DNA of 55,209 nucleotides from Treponema sp. (GCA_009786455.1 WQTD01000012.1:10983-66191); one strand, 5' to 3'. Counted from the stretch's first letter, positions 24,212 through 33,718 are shown. Notes: generated from the letters alone by a model not told the origin. Made by a program: numbers and translations.

Positions 24212-26739
24212 TAATTCCCCCGCCCTAATACAGTGTAATTATTCGCGTTAATAAATCTGCCGCCGTACTCAACAGTAAAATTATTGGTGTTTACGGCAAT
24301 TCTTGTCCCGTCTTCGTATTCAGTTACTGTAACTCCGTTTGACACAATTTCATGATTTACAATAGTCTGATTATAAAGATGCCCGAGATCAGCGCTTAAC
24401 TGCCGCACCAGCCTGTCCGCGTCTCCAATCCATTTACTGTATACATTTGCGTAAAACTGCCTGAACTTGGTTTCCTGCAGGATTTCAGTTTCTTCGGTCA
24501 TAAAACTGAAGTACACCCCTGCTCCGCTTTCTATGGTTTTTAATAAATGATACGTGTAATCCTCTGCAAGATTTATTGCTTTTCCGGCATACGGCACAAG
24601 ACCGTGTAAAACCATCGGATAAAAGGGGACTGAAACATCAGTAATGCCAAAACCCTGACAGTCAAGCGGTAAATCCACAATGAAATCCGCCCAGGGCGCG
24701 GCATAAGCATGACCGGAAAGAAGCATAATTCCGGTTCCTGAATTCCGTAATTGCTCGAGTTTCTCCTGTCTCATTTTCATTGAGGTTTCGCGGCTTATAT
24801 ATTTTCTTTCATTGTAATCGCCTGCCAGCCTTGAACCGATATTTCGGAACGCAACATTGTTAAATCCAAAGTTATCAGACTTATCGGTAAAGCTGTCGAT
24901 CAATGACATCATCGTATCCGGCCGGGCTACATAGCTTAATTTACCCCAGCGCGCTCTCTCTCCGAACCAGACAAAGCTGTACGGATATCTTTGAATGCGT
25001 TCGCGGCTGATATACCGTGAAGCGTCATTATAAAGGCTGAAACCGTCAAAAGCTTTTTTATCTTTCATAAAAAAGAAATCAACTTCCGGATAAAGTTCAA
25101 ACCCGTTTGAATTCGCGGCGTTAACAAGATCGTTAAAATTTTTTCTGCTGCCAAGAGTCCGTATTAGTTTTATGCGCGTGGGAATTGAATGATCAACGCT
25201 CCGGTTAAACCAGCCGTTTAATTTTATATTCACATTTTTCCATCCAAGAGCGGAAAAATTATTAACCATGTCTGCGGCTTCACTGTAGGAAGTTAACTTT
25301 AAAGGCAGGTCAAAAGGTATGCCAAGACGGTGCTGGGTTTTATTGACCGCTCCGGGAATTTCCACTGCAATCTGCAGACCGCTCTGAGCGCGCCTGTTCA
25401 TCGCCGGAAATTTATTTACAAACCATTTGCGGTATTCATTTGCCATGCCGACATATCCGTCATTTTCACAGACAACATACCGTAAGGTAATTCCTTCACC
25501 TTCGGGCAGAGACCTTTCATATTGATAAACATCCCTCTGCGATTTTCCTGAAATATTCATTAATTCGCTTTTTACCATGGAAAAACGCGCATAAACATTA
25601 TTCCATGAACTGTTACGGCCTGATACGTCAGCGCGCACATTGGAATATGACGCTCCGTTCTCCATGATGCACAAAAGAGCGTTTCCGTTTTTCTGTATGC
25701 CGAAAGCGGGGAAGGGAGATCTGTTGTCGGAAACAACCGCCTTGCGGACAAGTCCTTCATCCCATCCGTATACAATACTGTTGTAAGACGTTTGATTTTG
25801 TCTGCCGTTGTTAAAGTAAATCAGAGCTCCGCTTCCGTCCGGCACCAAAAGATAGCCTTCATCTTCAAGACCTCCCGCGCCCATATAAGGCATAACGGAA
25901 AGCGTTGTAATCGGATTGTTTGAGCGGTACGCTATTTTATCAAAAGGTATATTTAGGACAAGGGATTTGCCTTCCAGCGAATAACGGAACGTTATGTTAA
26001 ATGCAGGTCTTTCAGCGCTTGCGAGGGTAGGATAATAGGCGACATCCTCAAGATAATCATCATAAGTATATCCGACGGCGGCAAAATATTTTTCATATTC
26101 GGCTTTCTGATATTCCTGGGCTATCGGCGATAATACATAAATATTTCTGCGGTTAAGATCGGGATACATTGCCAAAAGCGAGTCTCTGTCGTCGTCACGG
26201 CGAAGGCTGTTAATGTTATAAAGCCGGTAACCGGCATTAACAAGGCTCTTCTCGCCCGCGCTCATTTTATCAATAAATTCTTTCATTCTCTCTTCCGGTA
26301 CTGCCGGAGGGATAACATAAGTGCGTTCGAGATTGCCAACTGAATAGTTTACTTCCAGAGCGCCGTCTTTTATGCCGTACTCATATGCGCCAAGTTTAAC
26401 GCTTTGCTCGCTTGAATAAAGAGTCTGTCCTATTCCGTAAACATTGGCATATTCAAGAAAAAAAATCGAATCCATCATGTTTTTGGTTACAGGGTCTGCG
26501 AGATTATCTTCTCCGCCGGGAAGAGAACGCCATTGTGAACCATTGGCTTTATTGACGAGAATTATTTCCGTAGTTTCAGGCAGAAATATAAGTGAAAGAT
26601 ATTCATTTTCCAGAACAACTTCTTCGGTGCTGCCATCGTATTCGTATATAGTAACATTTTTTGACGCATAAGGTCTTCCGCCACAAGCGGTCAAGGCAAG
26701 TAAAACAATTGTTATCAGAAGCCAAACAACCTTTTTCAC
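24211..26739 (-). CDS. DUF5696-type lipoprotein with TIM-barrel-like segment
   Basis: The 842-residue lipoprotein (lipobox LLALTAC, residue about 19) starts with beta-rich modules (residues about 30-300) containing EVVLENEYLSLIFLPETTEI and a string of strand-forming segments. A region from about residue 470 reads like a glycosidase-type (beta/alpha)8 barrel: LPLKLTSYSEAADMVNNFSA, WKNVNIKLNGWFNRS, FELYPEVDFFFM, then MMSLIDSFTDKSDNF and DLPLDCQGFGITDVSVPFYP. The domain is assigned to the DUF5696 family from memory of its typical context. A catalytic function is plausible but no acid pair can be named. It is exported and surface- or periplasm-facing, between two transporters in a carbohydrate operon, so a role in glycan binding or cleavage is inferred. 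Confidence 0.65.
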   Translation of the reverse strand: MKKVVWLLITIVLLALTACGGRPYASKNVTIYEYDGSTEEVVLENEYLSLIFLPETTEIILVNKANGSQWRSLPGGEDNLADPVTKNMMDSIFFLEYANVYGIGQTLYSSEQSVKLGAYEYGIKDGALEVNYSVGNLERTYVIPPAVPEERMKEFIDKMSAGEKSLVNAGYRLYNINSLRRDDDRDSLLAMYPDLNRRNIYVLSPIAQEYQKAEYEKYFAAVGYTYDDYLEDVAYYPTLASAERPAFNITFRYSLEGKSLVLNIPFDKIAYRSNNPITTLSVMPYMGAGGLEDEGYLLVPDGSGALIYFNNGRQNQTSYNSIVYGWDEGLVRKAVVSDNRSPFPAFGIQKNGNALLCIMENGASYSNVRADVSGRNSSWNNVYARFSMVKSELMNISGKSQRDVYQYERSLPEGEGITLRYVVCENDGYVGMANEYRKWFVNKFPAMNRRAQSGLQIAVEIPGAVNKTQHRLGIPFDLPLKLTSYSEAADMVNNFSALGWKNVNIKLNGWFNRSVDHSIPTRIKLIRTLGSRKNFNDLVNAANSNGFELYPEVDFFFMKDKKAFDGFSLYNDASRYISRERIQRYPYSFVWFGERARWGKLSYVARPDTMMSLIDSFTDKSDNFGFNNVAFRNIGSRLAGDYNERKYISRETSMKMRQEKLEQLRNSGTGIMLLSGHAYAAPWADFIVDLPLDCQGFGITDVSVPFYPMVLHGLVPYAGKAINLAEDYTYHLLKTIESGAGVYFSFMTEETEILQETKFRQFYANVYSKWIGDADRLVRQLSADLGHLYNQTIVNHEIVSNGVTVTEYEDGTRIAVNTNNFTVEYGGRFINANNYTVLGRGN

Positions 26740-26747
26740 TTTTCCTC

Positions 26748-27407
26748 CTATATAACCCTGAATAGAATTTCTTTATACAGCGATATAAAATAAGCAATCG
26801 TATCGCTGATTAAGCTGAAGAAAACAACAAAAATAAACACTATAATGCCCATCCCGACAACTGTAAGAAGACTGGAAAGAATGGTTTTTCCCATGCTGTA
26901 ATCATGAATCATCATCATTCCGGAAAGTATCAGCATACCTGTCCATAATATGGAAAAACCGGCGAGGAACCAGTAAACGGCGCCTTCTTCATAAGTGATA
27001 ACCTGACTTAATAAAATCATTATGAAATTAATTATTACAGACGGAACCAGCGCATAGGCAATCGCCATGTATATGTCGCTCATCCTGCCTTTACCGTCCA
27101 TCAGGGTTGTAAGGCTCCAGTTCGCAACTGTCCACAAAAGAACGGGAACAATCGTACGTAAAAATATAATAACCGCATTGAAATTCTCCATGTTAATTCT
27201 GACAAACATAAAACTTGACAATGTAAGGCGTAATACTTCCACCAAAATGGAAGCTACTACAATCACGTTAGCGGCGGCAATTGATCCTCTTTTTTCATTG
27301 GTTAAATCCCAAAAACCATCCAGAGGATGGGTACATACATACAATGAGAATTTTAAGGTTTTCCCCAGACGCTGCCACCAGCTTTTATCAGTAAAAAATA
27401 ATGTCAT
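26748..27407 (-). CDS. Yip1-family membrane protein
   Basis: The 219-residue protein has five predicted helices: residues about 46-66, 82-100, 120-142, 152-172 and 180-205. A soluble N-terminus includes WQRLGKTLKFSLYVCTHPLDGFWDL, which matches the entry of Yip1-domain proteins in bacteria (HPxDGF before a loop GSI). Yip1 domains are membrane scaffolds; their bacterial role is not known. It overlaps the upstream NHL/TPR gene by 4 nt and is followed 8 nt later by the DUF5696-type gene, so the three are translated as a unit. The conserved coupling suggests a physical complex. Confidence 0.7.
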   Translation of the reverse strand: MTLFFTDKSWWQRLGKTLKFSLYVCTHPLDGFWDLTNEKRGSIAAANVIVVASILVEVLRLTLSSFMFVRINMENFNAVIIFLRTIVPVLLWTVANWSLTTLMDGKGRMSDIYMAIAYALVPSVIINFIMILLSQVITYEEGAVYWFLAGFSILWTGMLILSGMMMIHDYSMGKTILSSLLTVVGMGIIVFIFVVFFSLISDTIAYFISLYKEILFRVI

Positions 27408-28894
27408 GCTTCCCTGATCTCCTTGACAAGTTTGATGGATTGTTTTACTGCGATGGGAACCAGGACTACTACAGCTAAAATTAAGAGTATCTTCCAGAGA
27501 TTTATCTCAATCCATTGTTTCCGGTACAATTGAAACGCCTTCCCGTAACCTTCACGGAAATGCTTGAGCTTATAATAGCTCATGGCTTTTTTATATTCAC
27601 CCTGACGAAGAGCCGCCCTGCCTATGCCGATGTACGCAAGATCATAATTTCCGTTCATTTTTAAAACTTCTTCCCAAATCTTCGCGGAAGATTCGTACCG
27701 CCCCGAGCGGTATTCATCGAGAGCTTCGTTTATTCTTGCCCCGTAACCGGTAAGCTCAAACTTTGTAAGAGCGGCATTTCTTGAATCCAGCGCGTAAATG
27801 GAATATCCCAGTTTGTCTATGGCAACAGGTATGTTAAAAGAGCCTTCCCTGTTGCCAAGTCCTCCGAAAGCATAGAGAAGGTTTCCCTGAAAATCATAAA
27901 CAAAAATTCGCCCTCGCGTTCTGTCAAAGCAGGCGTATGAATCATTGTCAAAAGCGACGACATCAATAAATCTTGATCGCCCCGATACGCCGCCTGCAGA
28001 ACCATAAACGAGATCGCCGACAGGTTTTTTATACCCGTTACGGATTAATATATCCTGCCCCATTGCATTAAGGCGCCGTACAGGATCGGTAATATCCGTT
28101 TCAACAGTTTGAATTTGACCGGCAGTCTGCTGGGCAGCCGCGCTTGTAACGCTTGACGCGTTGGTTACATAAATGAAACCGTCGTTATCAATATAAAGAT
28201 TGTTATATTCAGTGGGAATAAAAAGCTCCATGCGATCCCGCTGCGCCTGAGTAGAAAAGAATCTCCAGACAAAATCAACAATGTTGAATTTAACTTTATT
28301 GGCTCCCATATAACCGGAGAATTCACCGCGGCTGTTAAACTCCATTAATCCCTTGTTGACATTTCTGACCTGTACGAAAATTCTGTCAGCGAAATCAACA
28401 ATTAGTTTAAGAGGCTGGAATTCAACAAACTCATCAAGGCTTTCATCGTCCGGTTTTGTTATCGCGTAAATAAAATTCCATTCACTGTCAAGCTTTAAAA
28501 TCCGCAGATTGTTGGTATCGGCGATGTAAATAAAACCTTCCCTGCACTCAAAGATATCCATCGGATAGTTTAAAGGCGATTCCGCGCCGTTGATCATTAC
28601 ATATTTAACTTCTTTGACAAGAACATGCTCTCCATTTTGAACTTCAATATGCAGAATTCTGTTATTTCCCGAATCGCAGACATATATCCGGTTTTCACGG
28701 ATAAAAAGCCCCTGCGGTTCCCTCAGATGACCTACGCCGAAAGAAGTGCCGAGAATATAATGACTTACGCGGTAGGCATCAGGCGAGGCGACCTGTTCCT
28801 GCCAATAATCATAATTATATGTGAAGTTGGTGGGTTCCGCAAAAACAGGAAATAAAATAAAAACACAAAGTAAAAATAAACCGATGTTTTTCAT
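27404..28894 (-). CDS. Exported NHL-repeat beta-propeller protein with TPR and C-terminal membrane anchor
   Basis: The 496-residue protein has a signal peptide (residues 1-19, ending FAEP). NHL-like repeats cover about residues 55-365 (LREPQGLFIRENRIYVCDSG, NYPMDIFECREGFIYIADTN and FNIPVAIDKLGYSIYALDSR), which should form a propeller. TPR helices follow at about 390-450 (ESSAKIWEEVLKMN, GEYKKAMSYYKLKHF). A membrane helix near 470-488 places the C-terminus in the cytoplasm. Such a mix fits a sensor or scaffold that connects periplasmic ligand to a membrane complex; the ligand is unknown. It overlaps both neighbouring genes by 4 nt and lies between an importer and the Yip1 protein. Confidence 0.72.
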   Translation of the reverse strand: MKNIGLFLLCVFILFPVFAEPTNFTYNYDYWQEQVASPDAYRVSHYILGTSFGVGHLREPQGLFIRENRIYVCDSGNNRILHIEVQNGEHVLVKEVKYVMINGAESPLNYPMDIFECREGFIYIADTNNLRILKLDSEWNFIYAITKPDDESLDEFVEFQPLKLIVDFADRIFVQVRNVNKGLMEFNSRGEFSGYMGANKVKFNIVDFVWRFFSTQAQRDRMELFIPTEYNNLYIDNDGFIYVTNASSVTSAAAQQTAGQIQTVETDITDPVRRLNAMGQDILIRNGYKKPVGDLVYGSAGGVSGRSRFIDVVAFDNDSYACFDRTRGRIFVYDFQGNLLYAFGGLGNREGSFNIPVAIDKLGYSIYALDSRNAALTKFELTGYGARINEALDEYRSGRYESSAKIWEEVLKMNGNYDLAYIGIGRAALRQGEYKKAMSYYKLKHFREGYGKAFQLYRKQWIEINLWKILLILAVVVLVPIAVKQSIKLVKEIREA

Positions 28895-29763
28895 TCTTTT
28901 ATCCCCGAATTAGCCATTGTCTGCAGAACATTGCTCTGGGCCAGAATGAACATTACAAGCGGGACTATCATGACAAAAAGCCCGACTGCCGCTCCTACTC
29001 CTGCGCGGGCAACGCCGACTGTAATAATCTGCGAAAGCGCGTAAGGCAGCGTCTTTAGCTGTTCTGAATAAATAAAGTTTGAAGCCCTTGCATTCCAGAG
29101 AGCCTGCACAGAAAAGATCATGACCGTAAGCCACGCCGGCTTTATCATCGGCAGGACAATCCATGCGAATATACCAAATTCCTTTGCGCCGTCTACAGTT
29201 GCCGCTTCAAGAAGCGTATCGGGGATTGTGTCAATAAACTGTTTTAAAAGGAAGAAGCCCATCGGCATAGCGAAAGCCGGTATGATAATTGCAAGATAAG
29301 TATCAACCCATCCCAGCCATGCCATAACAAGGTAATTCGGAATTGCGGTTACATAGCCGGAAAACATTAGGGTAATAATTACGCCCTGAAAAAAAATCTT
29401 TGATCCGGGGAATTTGTATTTTGATACTACAAACGCTCCCATCGAAGCGACAACTATAAGCCCGACGGTTCCGATTGCTGTAACAAAAACCGTATTGAAA
29501 ATATAACGGGAAAATGTAACCCACGATTTACTCATAATAATGAACAAATCCTGGAAATTATTCATGGTAGGATTACGCACAAAAATATTGGGAGGAAAAA
29601 GAAAAATTTCGTTTAACGGTTTAAAAGCATGATTAATTGTAAAAACAAGGGGAAAGGCGAAGAATATGCCGAAAAGAGCAAGCAATGAAAATATAAAAGC
29701 GTCCCCTCCGTAGGAGCGGTTCAGCCTCTTGCCGCCTATTAATTTTTTTTGTTTCTTTGCCAT
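28891..29763 (-). CDS. Carbohydrate ABC transporter permease (MalG type), system 1
   Basis: The 290-residue permease has six helices, starting FIFSLLALFGIFFAFPLVF, and the cytoplasmic EAA loop LEAATVDGAKEFGIFAWIVLP. The periplasmic loop after the first helix (NEIFLFPPNIFVRNPTMNNF) is usual for this family. Its start lies 9 nt after the upstream permease's stop and the stop overlaps the NHL/TPR start by 4 nt, so it belongs to the same message. It partners the 310-residue permease to import the ligand of the 961-residue binding protein. Confidence 0.94.
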   Translation of the reverse strand: MAKKQKKLIGGKRLNRSYGGDAFIFSLLALFGIFFAFPLVFTINHAFKPLNEIFLFPPNIFVRNPTMNNFQDLFIIMSKSWVTFSRYIFNTVFVTAIGTVGLIVVASMGAFVVSKYKFPGSKIFFQGVIITLMFSGYVTAIPNYLVMAWLGWVDTYLAIIIPAFAMPMGFFLLKQFIDTIPDTLLEAATVDGAKEFGIFAWIVLPMIKPAWLTVMIFSVQALWNARASNFIYSEQLKTLPYALSQIITVGVARAGVGAAVGLFVMIVPLVMFILAQSNVLQTMANSGIKE

Positions 29764-29772
29764 ATATACCTC

Positions 29773-30705
29773 TTAAGTTCCCACACGCCTGAGCATTTTT
29801 TGAATGACAGCGTTACACACAATCATCGTGAGGAAAAGAATAGTCGCAATGGCGGAAGCGTAACCCATTTCGAAACGGATTGATCCGTAGTCAATAAGAT
29901 GGTTAACAACCGTATGCACCGCGTAATCCGTACTTGGGAATCCCGCAAGAACAATAGTGACATCGGCGACTCCAAAAGACTGGGTAATCGCCATAACAGC
30001 CCCGAACATTAACATGCCTTTCATGTTGGGGAGGGTAATATACCAAAGCTCCTGCCAGCGGTTGGTAATGCCGTCAACGAGACCCGCTTCATAGAGAGTC
30101 GGATCAATTGTGGAAAGACCGGCGATAAAAGCGAGGAAGCCTGCGCCCAAACTCATCCACAGAATAACAATCAGCATTACCGGCATCATAAATTTTGGAT
30201 CCGTCAGCCAGAGAACAGGCTGATCGAGAATACCGAGATTCATAAGAACGCCGTTTATGTAACCGTATGCATCGCCGGAAAAAATCAGCGCCCAAATCAT
30301 ATAAGCGCCGCCGGAAATTGAAGGCGCGTAAAAAATCAATGTAACAACAGCGCGGATATAACGCGGGAGCTCATTAATAAACCATGCAAACAAAAACGCC
30401 GCGATATAACCGACAGGACCTGTTATCGCCGCCATTATAAACGTGTTTTTTAGTGCAATTAAAAATACATCATCTGCAAGCAGCAGGTTGATGTAGTTGC
30501 GCAGACCGATGAATCTGGGCGGCTCAAGGATATTGAAATATGTAAAACTGTAAAGAATTGAAATAACCAGAGGCGCTACAAAGAAAAGAACAAAAACCAC
30601 CGCGTAAGGCGCGAGGAAAAGGTAACAAATACGGTACCTGTAAATCTCCCTTGCCCTTATTTCATCGGCTTCTTTTCTTTTATCAAAATATCTGGCAAGA
30701 CTCAT
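29773..30705 (-). CDS. Carbohydrate ABC transporter permease (MalF type), system 1
   Basis: The 310-residue protein has six predicted helices and EAA loop YEAGLVDGITNRWQELWYIT. The N-terminal 27 residues are charged and cytoplasmic (SLARYFDKRKEADEIRAREI). It lies 8 nt after the 961-residue binding protein gene and is followed by its partner permease, as expected for a complete importer lacking only the ATPase. Confidence 0.94.
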   Translation of the reverse strand: MSLARYFDKRKEADEIRAREIYRYRICYLFLAPYAVVFVLFFVAPLVISILYSFTYFNILEPPRFIGLRNYINLLLADDVFLIALKNTFIMAAITGPVGYIAAFLFAWFINELPRYIRAVVTLIFYAPSISGGAYMIWALIFSGDAYGYINGVLMNLGILDQPVLWLTDPKFMMPVMLIVILWMSLGAGFLAFIAGLSTIDPTLYEAGLVDGITNRWQELWYITLPNMKGMLMFGAVMAITQSFGVADVTIVLAGFPSTDYAVHTVVNHLIDYGSIRFEMGYASAIATILFLTMIVCNAVIQKMLRRVGT

Positions 30706-30713
30706 TATTCCCC

Positions 30714-33599
30714 CTATTCCAGACCGAATTCTTTCCGTTTTTTGATTAATTCGTCGTTAATTGTGATGGTATAATCCAACAGGGTTTCCCGCGTATCCAT
30801 ACCTTCGTTCAAAATGCGGCGCACTGCGTTTGTAATATGGCGGGAAACAAAATAACCGCCGGGAACTTCCGGTATGCCGACTGCCCATGAACGCTGCTCG
30901 TCAAGAACCGTCATCTGCTGCGAACCCCACGGAAGACGCCTGAACGCATCGTAATTAGCGGTAGGATAACGCGCTGCGGAGCCCATTAAACTTTCAAGCT
31001 CGCGGCCGAACCTTAACTGGGTATCGGCGCTAATCCACCACTTTAAAAATTCCCATGCCAAATCGGGACGCTGCGCATCGGAAATAATCATGGAAGCGAG
31101 CGTTCCTGTTGACACAGATCTGTCTATTGTTCCGTCGAATTTTTTAAGACCGGGCATTCTGGAGAAACCCCAAAGACCGCGAATTTCCGGAGCAAAAACT
31201 TCAAGCGTGTTATACCACGTGTAATCTGCGAACCCCAGAGGCATTTCACCTGTACGGAAACGGTTGACAAAGTCGAAAACTACAGGGGTTTTGTAATGGG
31301 TATAAAATTTTGTATAAAAATCAAATGCGTCAATGGCGACTTCGGTGTCAAGAAGAGCGCGTGAACCTTCAGCGTTAAAAAGACTCCCTCCGCGCTGAAA
31401 AAGATGCGCAAGGAAGTTCGAGAAATCGGGAGCAGCGGCATTCGCGACCGAAGGGACGCCCACATTCATGTTATTTTTTTGAATTATGGGAAGAATATCA
31501 ATAAGATCATCCCATGTATCAGGAAGATCGATCTCAAGTTCTTCCATAATGTCCTTTCTGTAATACATGACATGGAAGTACTGAGTTTCCGGAAGACCGT
31601 ATACGCCGCCCTGAAACCTGAAAGGAACAATTACACTCTCATGAAGCTGGCTGATCACGTCGTTATAACCGGGGAATTTTGAAATATCCAGAACAGCTTT
31701 ACGGACAGCGTAATTTATAACATCGCCCTGGGGAACCGTAAGCACAATATCGGGACCTGTGCCGGCTACGACAGCGGGCATAACAGCGTCAAGGGCGACA
31801 AGTTTGACATTCACCCTGATTCCTGTAAGGGGAGTAAAAGTATCGTCAACCATCGCTTTCAAAACAGAGCTTTGATCGCGCCCCGCGAGAATCCATACTT
31901 CGACAACATCGGGATTATCATCGTATTTATTGCCGAGCATATCGTAATCAACAAAGAATGACGCGAAGAATGAACGTATCTCATGCCATGTGGTAACAAG
32001 GAAATTTTCCCTAATCGGCGGGAGAGCGGCTTTTTCCGCGCTTATCAAAATGTAATCAATATCAAGCTGGCTTTCTGAAAGAGCGATTAGGCTGTCGCCG
32101 AGAGAACTGATGTTTGCCTTGAAGTTAACAAGCGTTCTGGGGATTTTATCCGGACGCCTGAGGAACATTTCAAGCTGGCGGGCAAGCGTTAATGTTCCGG
32201 CTGCCTGCGCGCTTCGTTCACCGGAGTAGCGGGTAAGATCATCCACCAGTTTGTAGAGTATCCTGCTTTCCAGTTCCATCGCTTCCATTATTTCAGGATA
32301 AATTTCATTTACCCGGTAATCGCGGTATATATCAGGTTCAGGTCCTGTCAGAACAAGTATTTTACGGTAAATCGCATTCAGGCGGTAAACGCTCTCTTCC
32401 ATTACATTTAACACTTCACCCATTCCGCCGAGGGTTGCTTTAAGCCTGATGGTATGAGAGCCCCTGTTGAGGGGAAGCAGTATGTCTCCCTGATCGTCGC
32501 TTAATGTGTTGTATCTCCACTTGTTGGTGTATTTAAAGGGAACAGCGGCGAATTCCTGAACAGGAATTTTCCCGTTTATCATTACAGTACGGTTCGATAC
32601 AAAGCCGCGGTTATAATTCTGCCGCCCCTTGATGGAAATACGGTACATTCCGTCGTCAGGAACGTCAAAATCCCACTCTATCCACTGCCCTGATACGCGC
32701 CACGGTTCGCCTCCGATCATGTTAAGACGGATTGTCGCGACGCTTGCAGGCTCTGTCGCACCCGAAGATCGATCATAAATCGCATAAAGCGAAGCGTCAG
32801 AGCGGCGAGCTGCCCTTTCACCCTGAAGTTTCACAATAAAATTATCCCGGGTATTACCGTATGCGTTTGTATTAACTCCGGCTATAAACTCACGATAGGA
32901 GGGTGTGCGGACAGGAGCGGCTAATGAAAGAGAGCGTATGGCTATCGGTTCATTAATGCCCGTAAGCCTGATGGTATTCTCGCCTTCCTTTAAATAAAAC
33001 GAATAAGGATCGGCTATATAACCAAGGGAATCGCTCAACCAGACATTTTCCCAGCGCGGCAGTTCTATCTGCGAAGGACGGATTTCATTTCCCTGATTGT
33101 CAAAGCGGCTTAACCCGGCGTCTCCCCAAACACGGGGAAACATCATTCTGTCGGCGCCGAGAAACGGAATTTCACCGTTAATCATTAAGCTGCGTTCAAT
33201 TGTCACTCCCCGCGAAGGCAGGGGGAAATATTCAAGATAAATATTATAAAGACCGTTTCTGTTGATATTTACGGTGTATTCAACAAAACTTTCTTCTTCA
33301 GTACGCAGAACACGCGCTTCTCCCTCAAAATTTTCAAGTACAGAAACACCTCCGGCGGAACTCCATGAAAAAATATCAACCGGAATATCATATTGACCTG
33401 CGGGAATGTGCCCGTAACGTTCCATGTAGCGGGAGTAAATATTGGTTCTTCCGGCGCTAACGCCGCTTAAATTATAACCAGCGTATTTCGCTGAAAAATC
33501 ATCCTCCGGTCTTCCGGCTACCAAAAAGATGAGCGCTATCACTGCGATAACAGCGGCAATTATTATCAGTTTTTTTAAGACGTTTAATCTGTTCATCAT
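30714..33599 (-). CDS. Giant solute-binding protein with two N-terminal carbohydrate-binding-like modules
   Basis: The 961-residue protein begins with a membrane helix (residues 11-29, IIIAAVIAVIALIFLVAG), which could be an uncleaved anchor. Two beta-sandwich modules follow, each with the strand order of CBM6/35-like domains. The first (about 85-220) contains VEYTVNINRNGLYNIYLEYF and SLMINGEIPF; the second (about 275-405) contains WIEWDFDVPDDGMYRISIKG and TVMINGKIPV. A helical linker spans about 410-560. From about 560 to the end a family 1 solute-binding domain runs, with VVEVWILAGRD, LVALDAVMPAVVAGTGPDIV, FRFQGGVYGLPETQYFHVM and WEFLKWWISADTQLRFG. Typical binding proteins have only this last part (about 420 residues). 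The fusion would let one protein dock on a polymer and hand over oligosaccharides. First gene of the operon. Confidence 0.85.
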   Translation of the reverse strand: MMNRLNVLKKLIIIAAVIAVIALIFLVAGRPEDDFSAKYAGYNLSGVSAGRTNIYSRYMERYGHIPAGQYDIPVDIFSWSSAGGVSVLENFEGEARVLRTEEESFVEYTVNINRNGLYNIYLEYFPLPSRGVTIERSLMINGEIPFLGADRMMFPRVWGDAGLSRFDNQGNEIRPSQIELPRWENVWLSDSLGYIADPYSFYLKEGENTIRLTGINEPIAIRSLSLAAPVRTPSYREFIAGVNTNAYGNTRDNFIVKLQGERAARRSDASLYAIYDRSSGATEPASVATIRLNMIGGEPWRVSGQWIEWDFDVPDDGMYRISIKGRQNYNRGFVSNRTVMINGKIPVQEFAAVPFKYTNKWRYNTLSDDQGDILLPLNRGSHTIRLKATLGGMGEVLNVMEESVYRLNAIYRKILVLTGPEPDIYRDYRVNEIYPEIMEAMELESRILYKLVDDLTRYSGERSAQAAGTLTLARQLEMFLRRPDKIPRTLVNFKANISSLGDSLIALSESQLDIDYILISAEKAALPPIRENFLVTTWHEIRSFFASFFVDYDMLGNKYDDNPDVVEVWILAGRDQSSVLKAMVDDTFTPLTGIRVNVKLVALDAVMPAVVAGTGPDIVLTVPQGDVINYAVRKAVLDISKFPGYNDVISQLHESVIVPFRFQGGVYGLPETQYFHVMYYRKDIMEELEIDLPDTWDDLIDILPIIQKNNMNVGVPSVANAAAPDFSNFLAHLFQRGGSLFNAEGSRALLDTEVAIDAFDFYTKFYTHYKTPVVFDFVNRFRTGEMPLGFADYTWYNTLEVFAPEIRGLWGFSRMPGLKKFDGTIDRSVSTGTLASMIISDAQRPDLAWEFLKWWISADTQLRFGRELESLMGSAARYPTANYDAFRRLPWGSQQMTVLDEQRSWAVGIPEVPGGYFVSRHITNAVRRILNEGMDTRETLLDYTITINDELIKKRKEFGLE

Positions 33600-33668
33600 T
33601 TCTATGACTGCCTCTTAATGAAAAATACTCTACACAGAACAGATAGCCGGCGGGATTAATTAATAAAT

Positions 33669-33680
33669 TTTGACGTCAAA
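33669..33680. promoter_or_regulatory. Perfect 12-bp palindrome in the leader of the glycan operon
   Basis: TTTGACGTCAAA is fully self-complementary and lies about 32 nt downstream of the predicted transcription start and about 70 nt before the first ATG. Its position suits a repressor operator. The binding factor is unknown. Confidence 0.4.
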
Positions 33681-33718
33681 CCGCTGACTGTAAAAATGAA
33701 TTGTGATCAATTTTAGAT

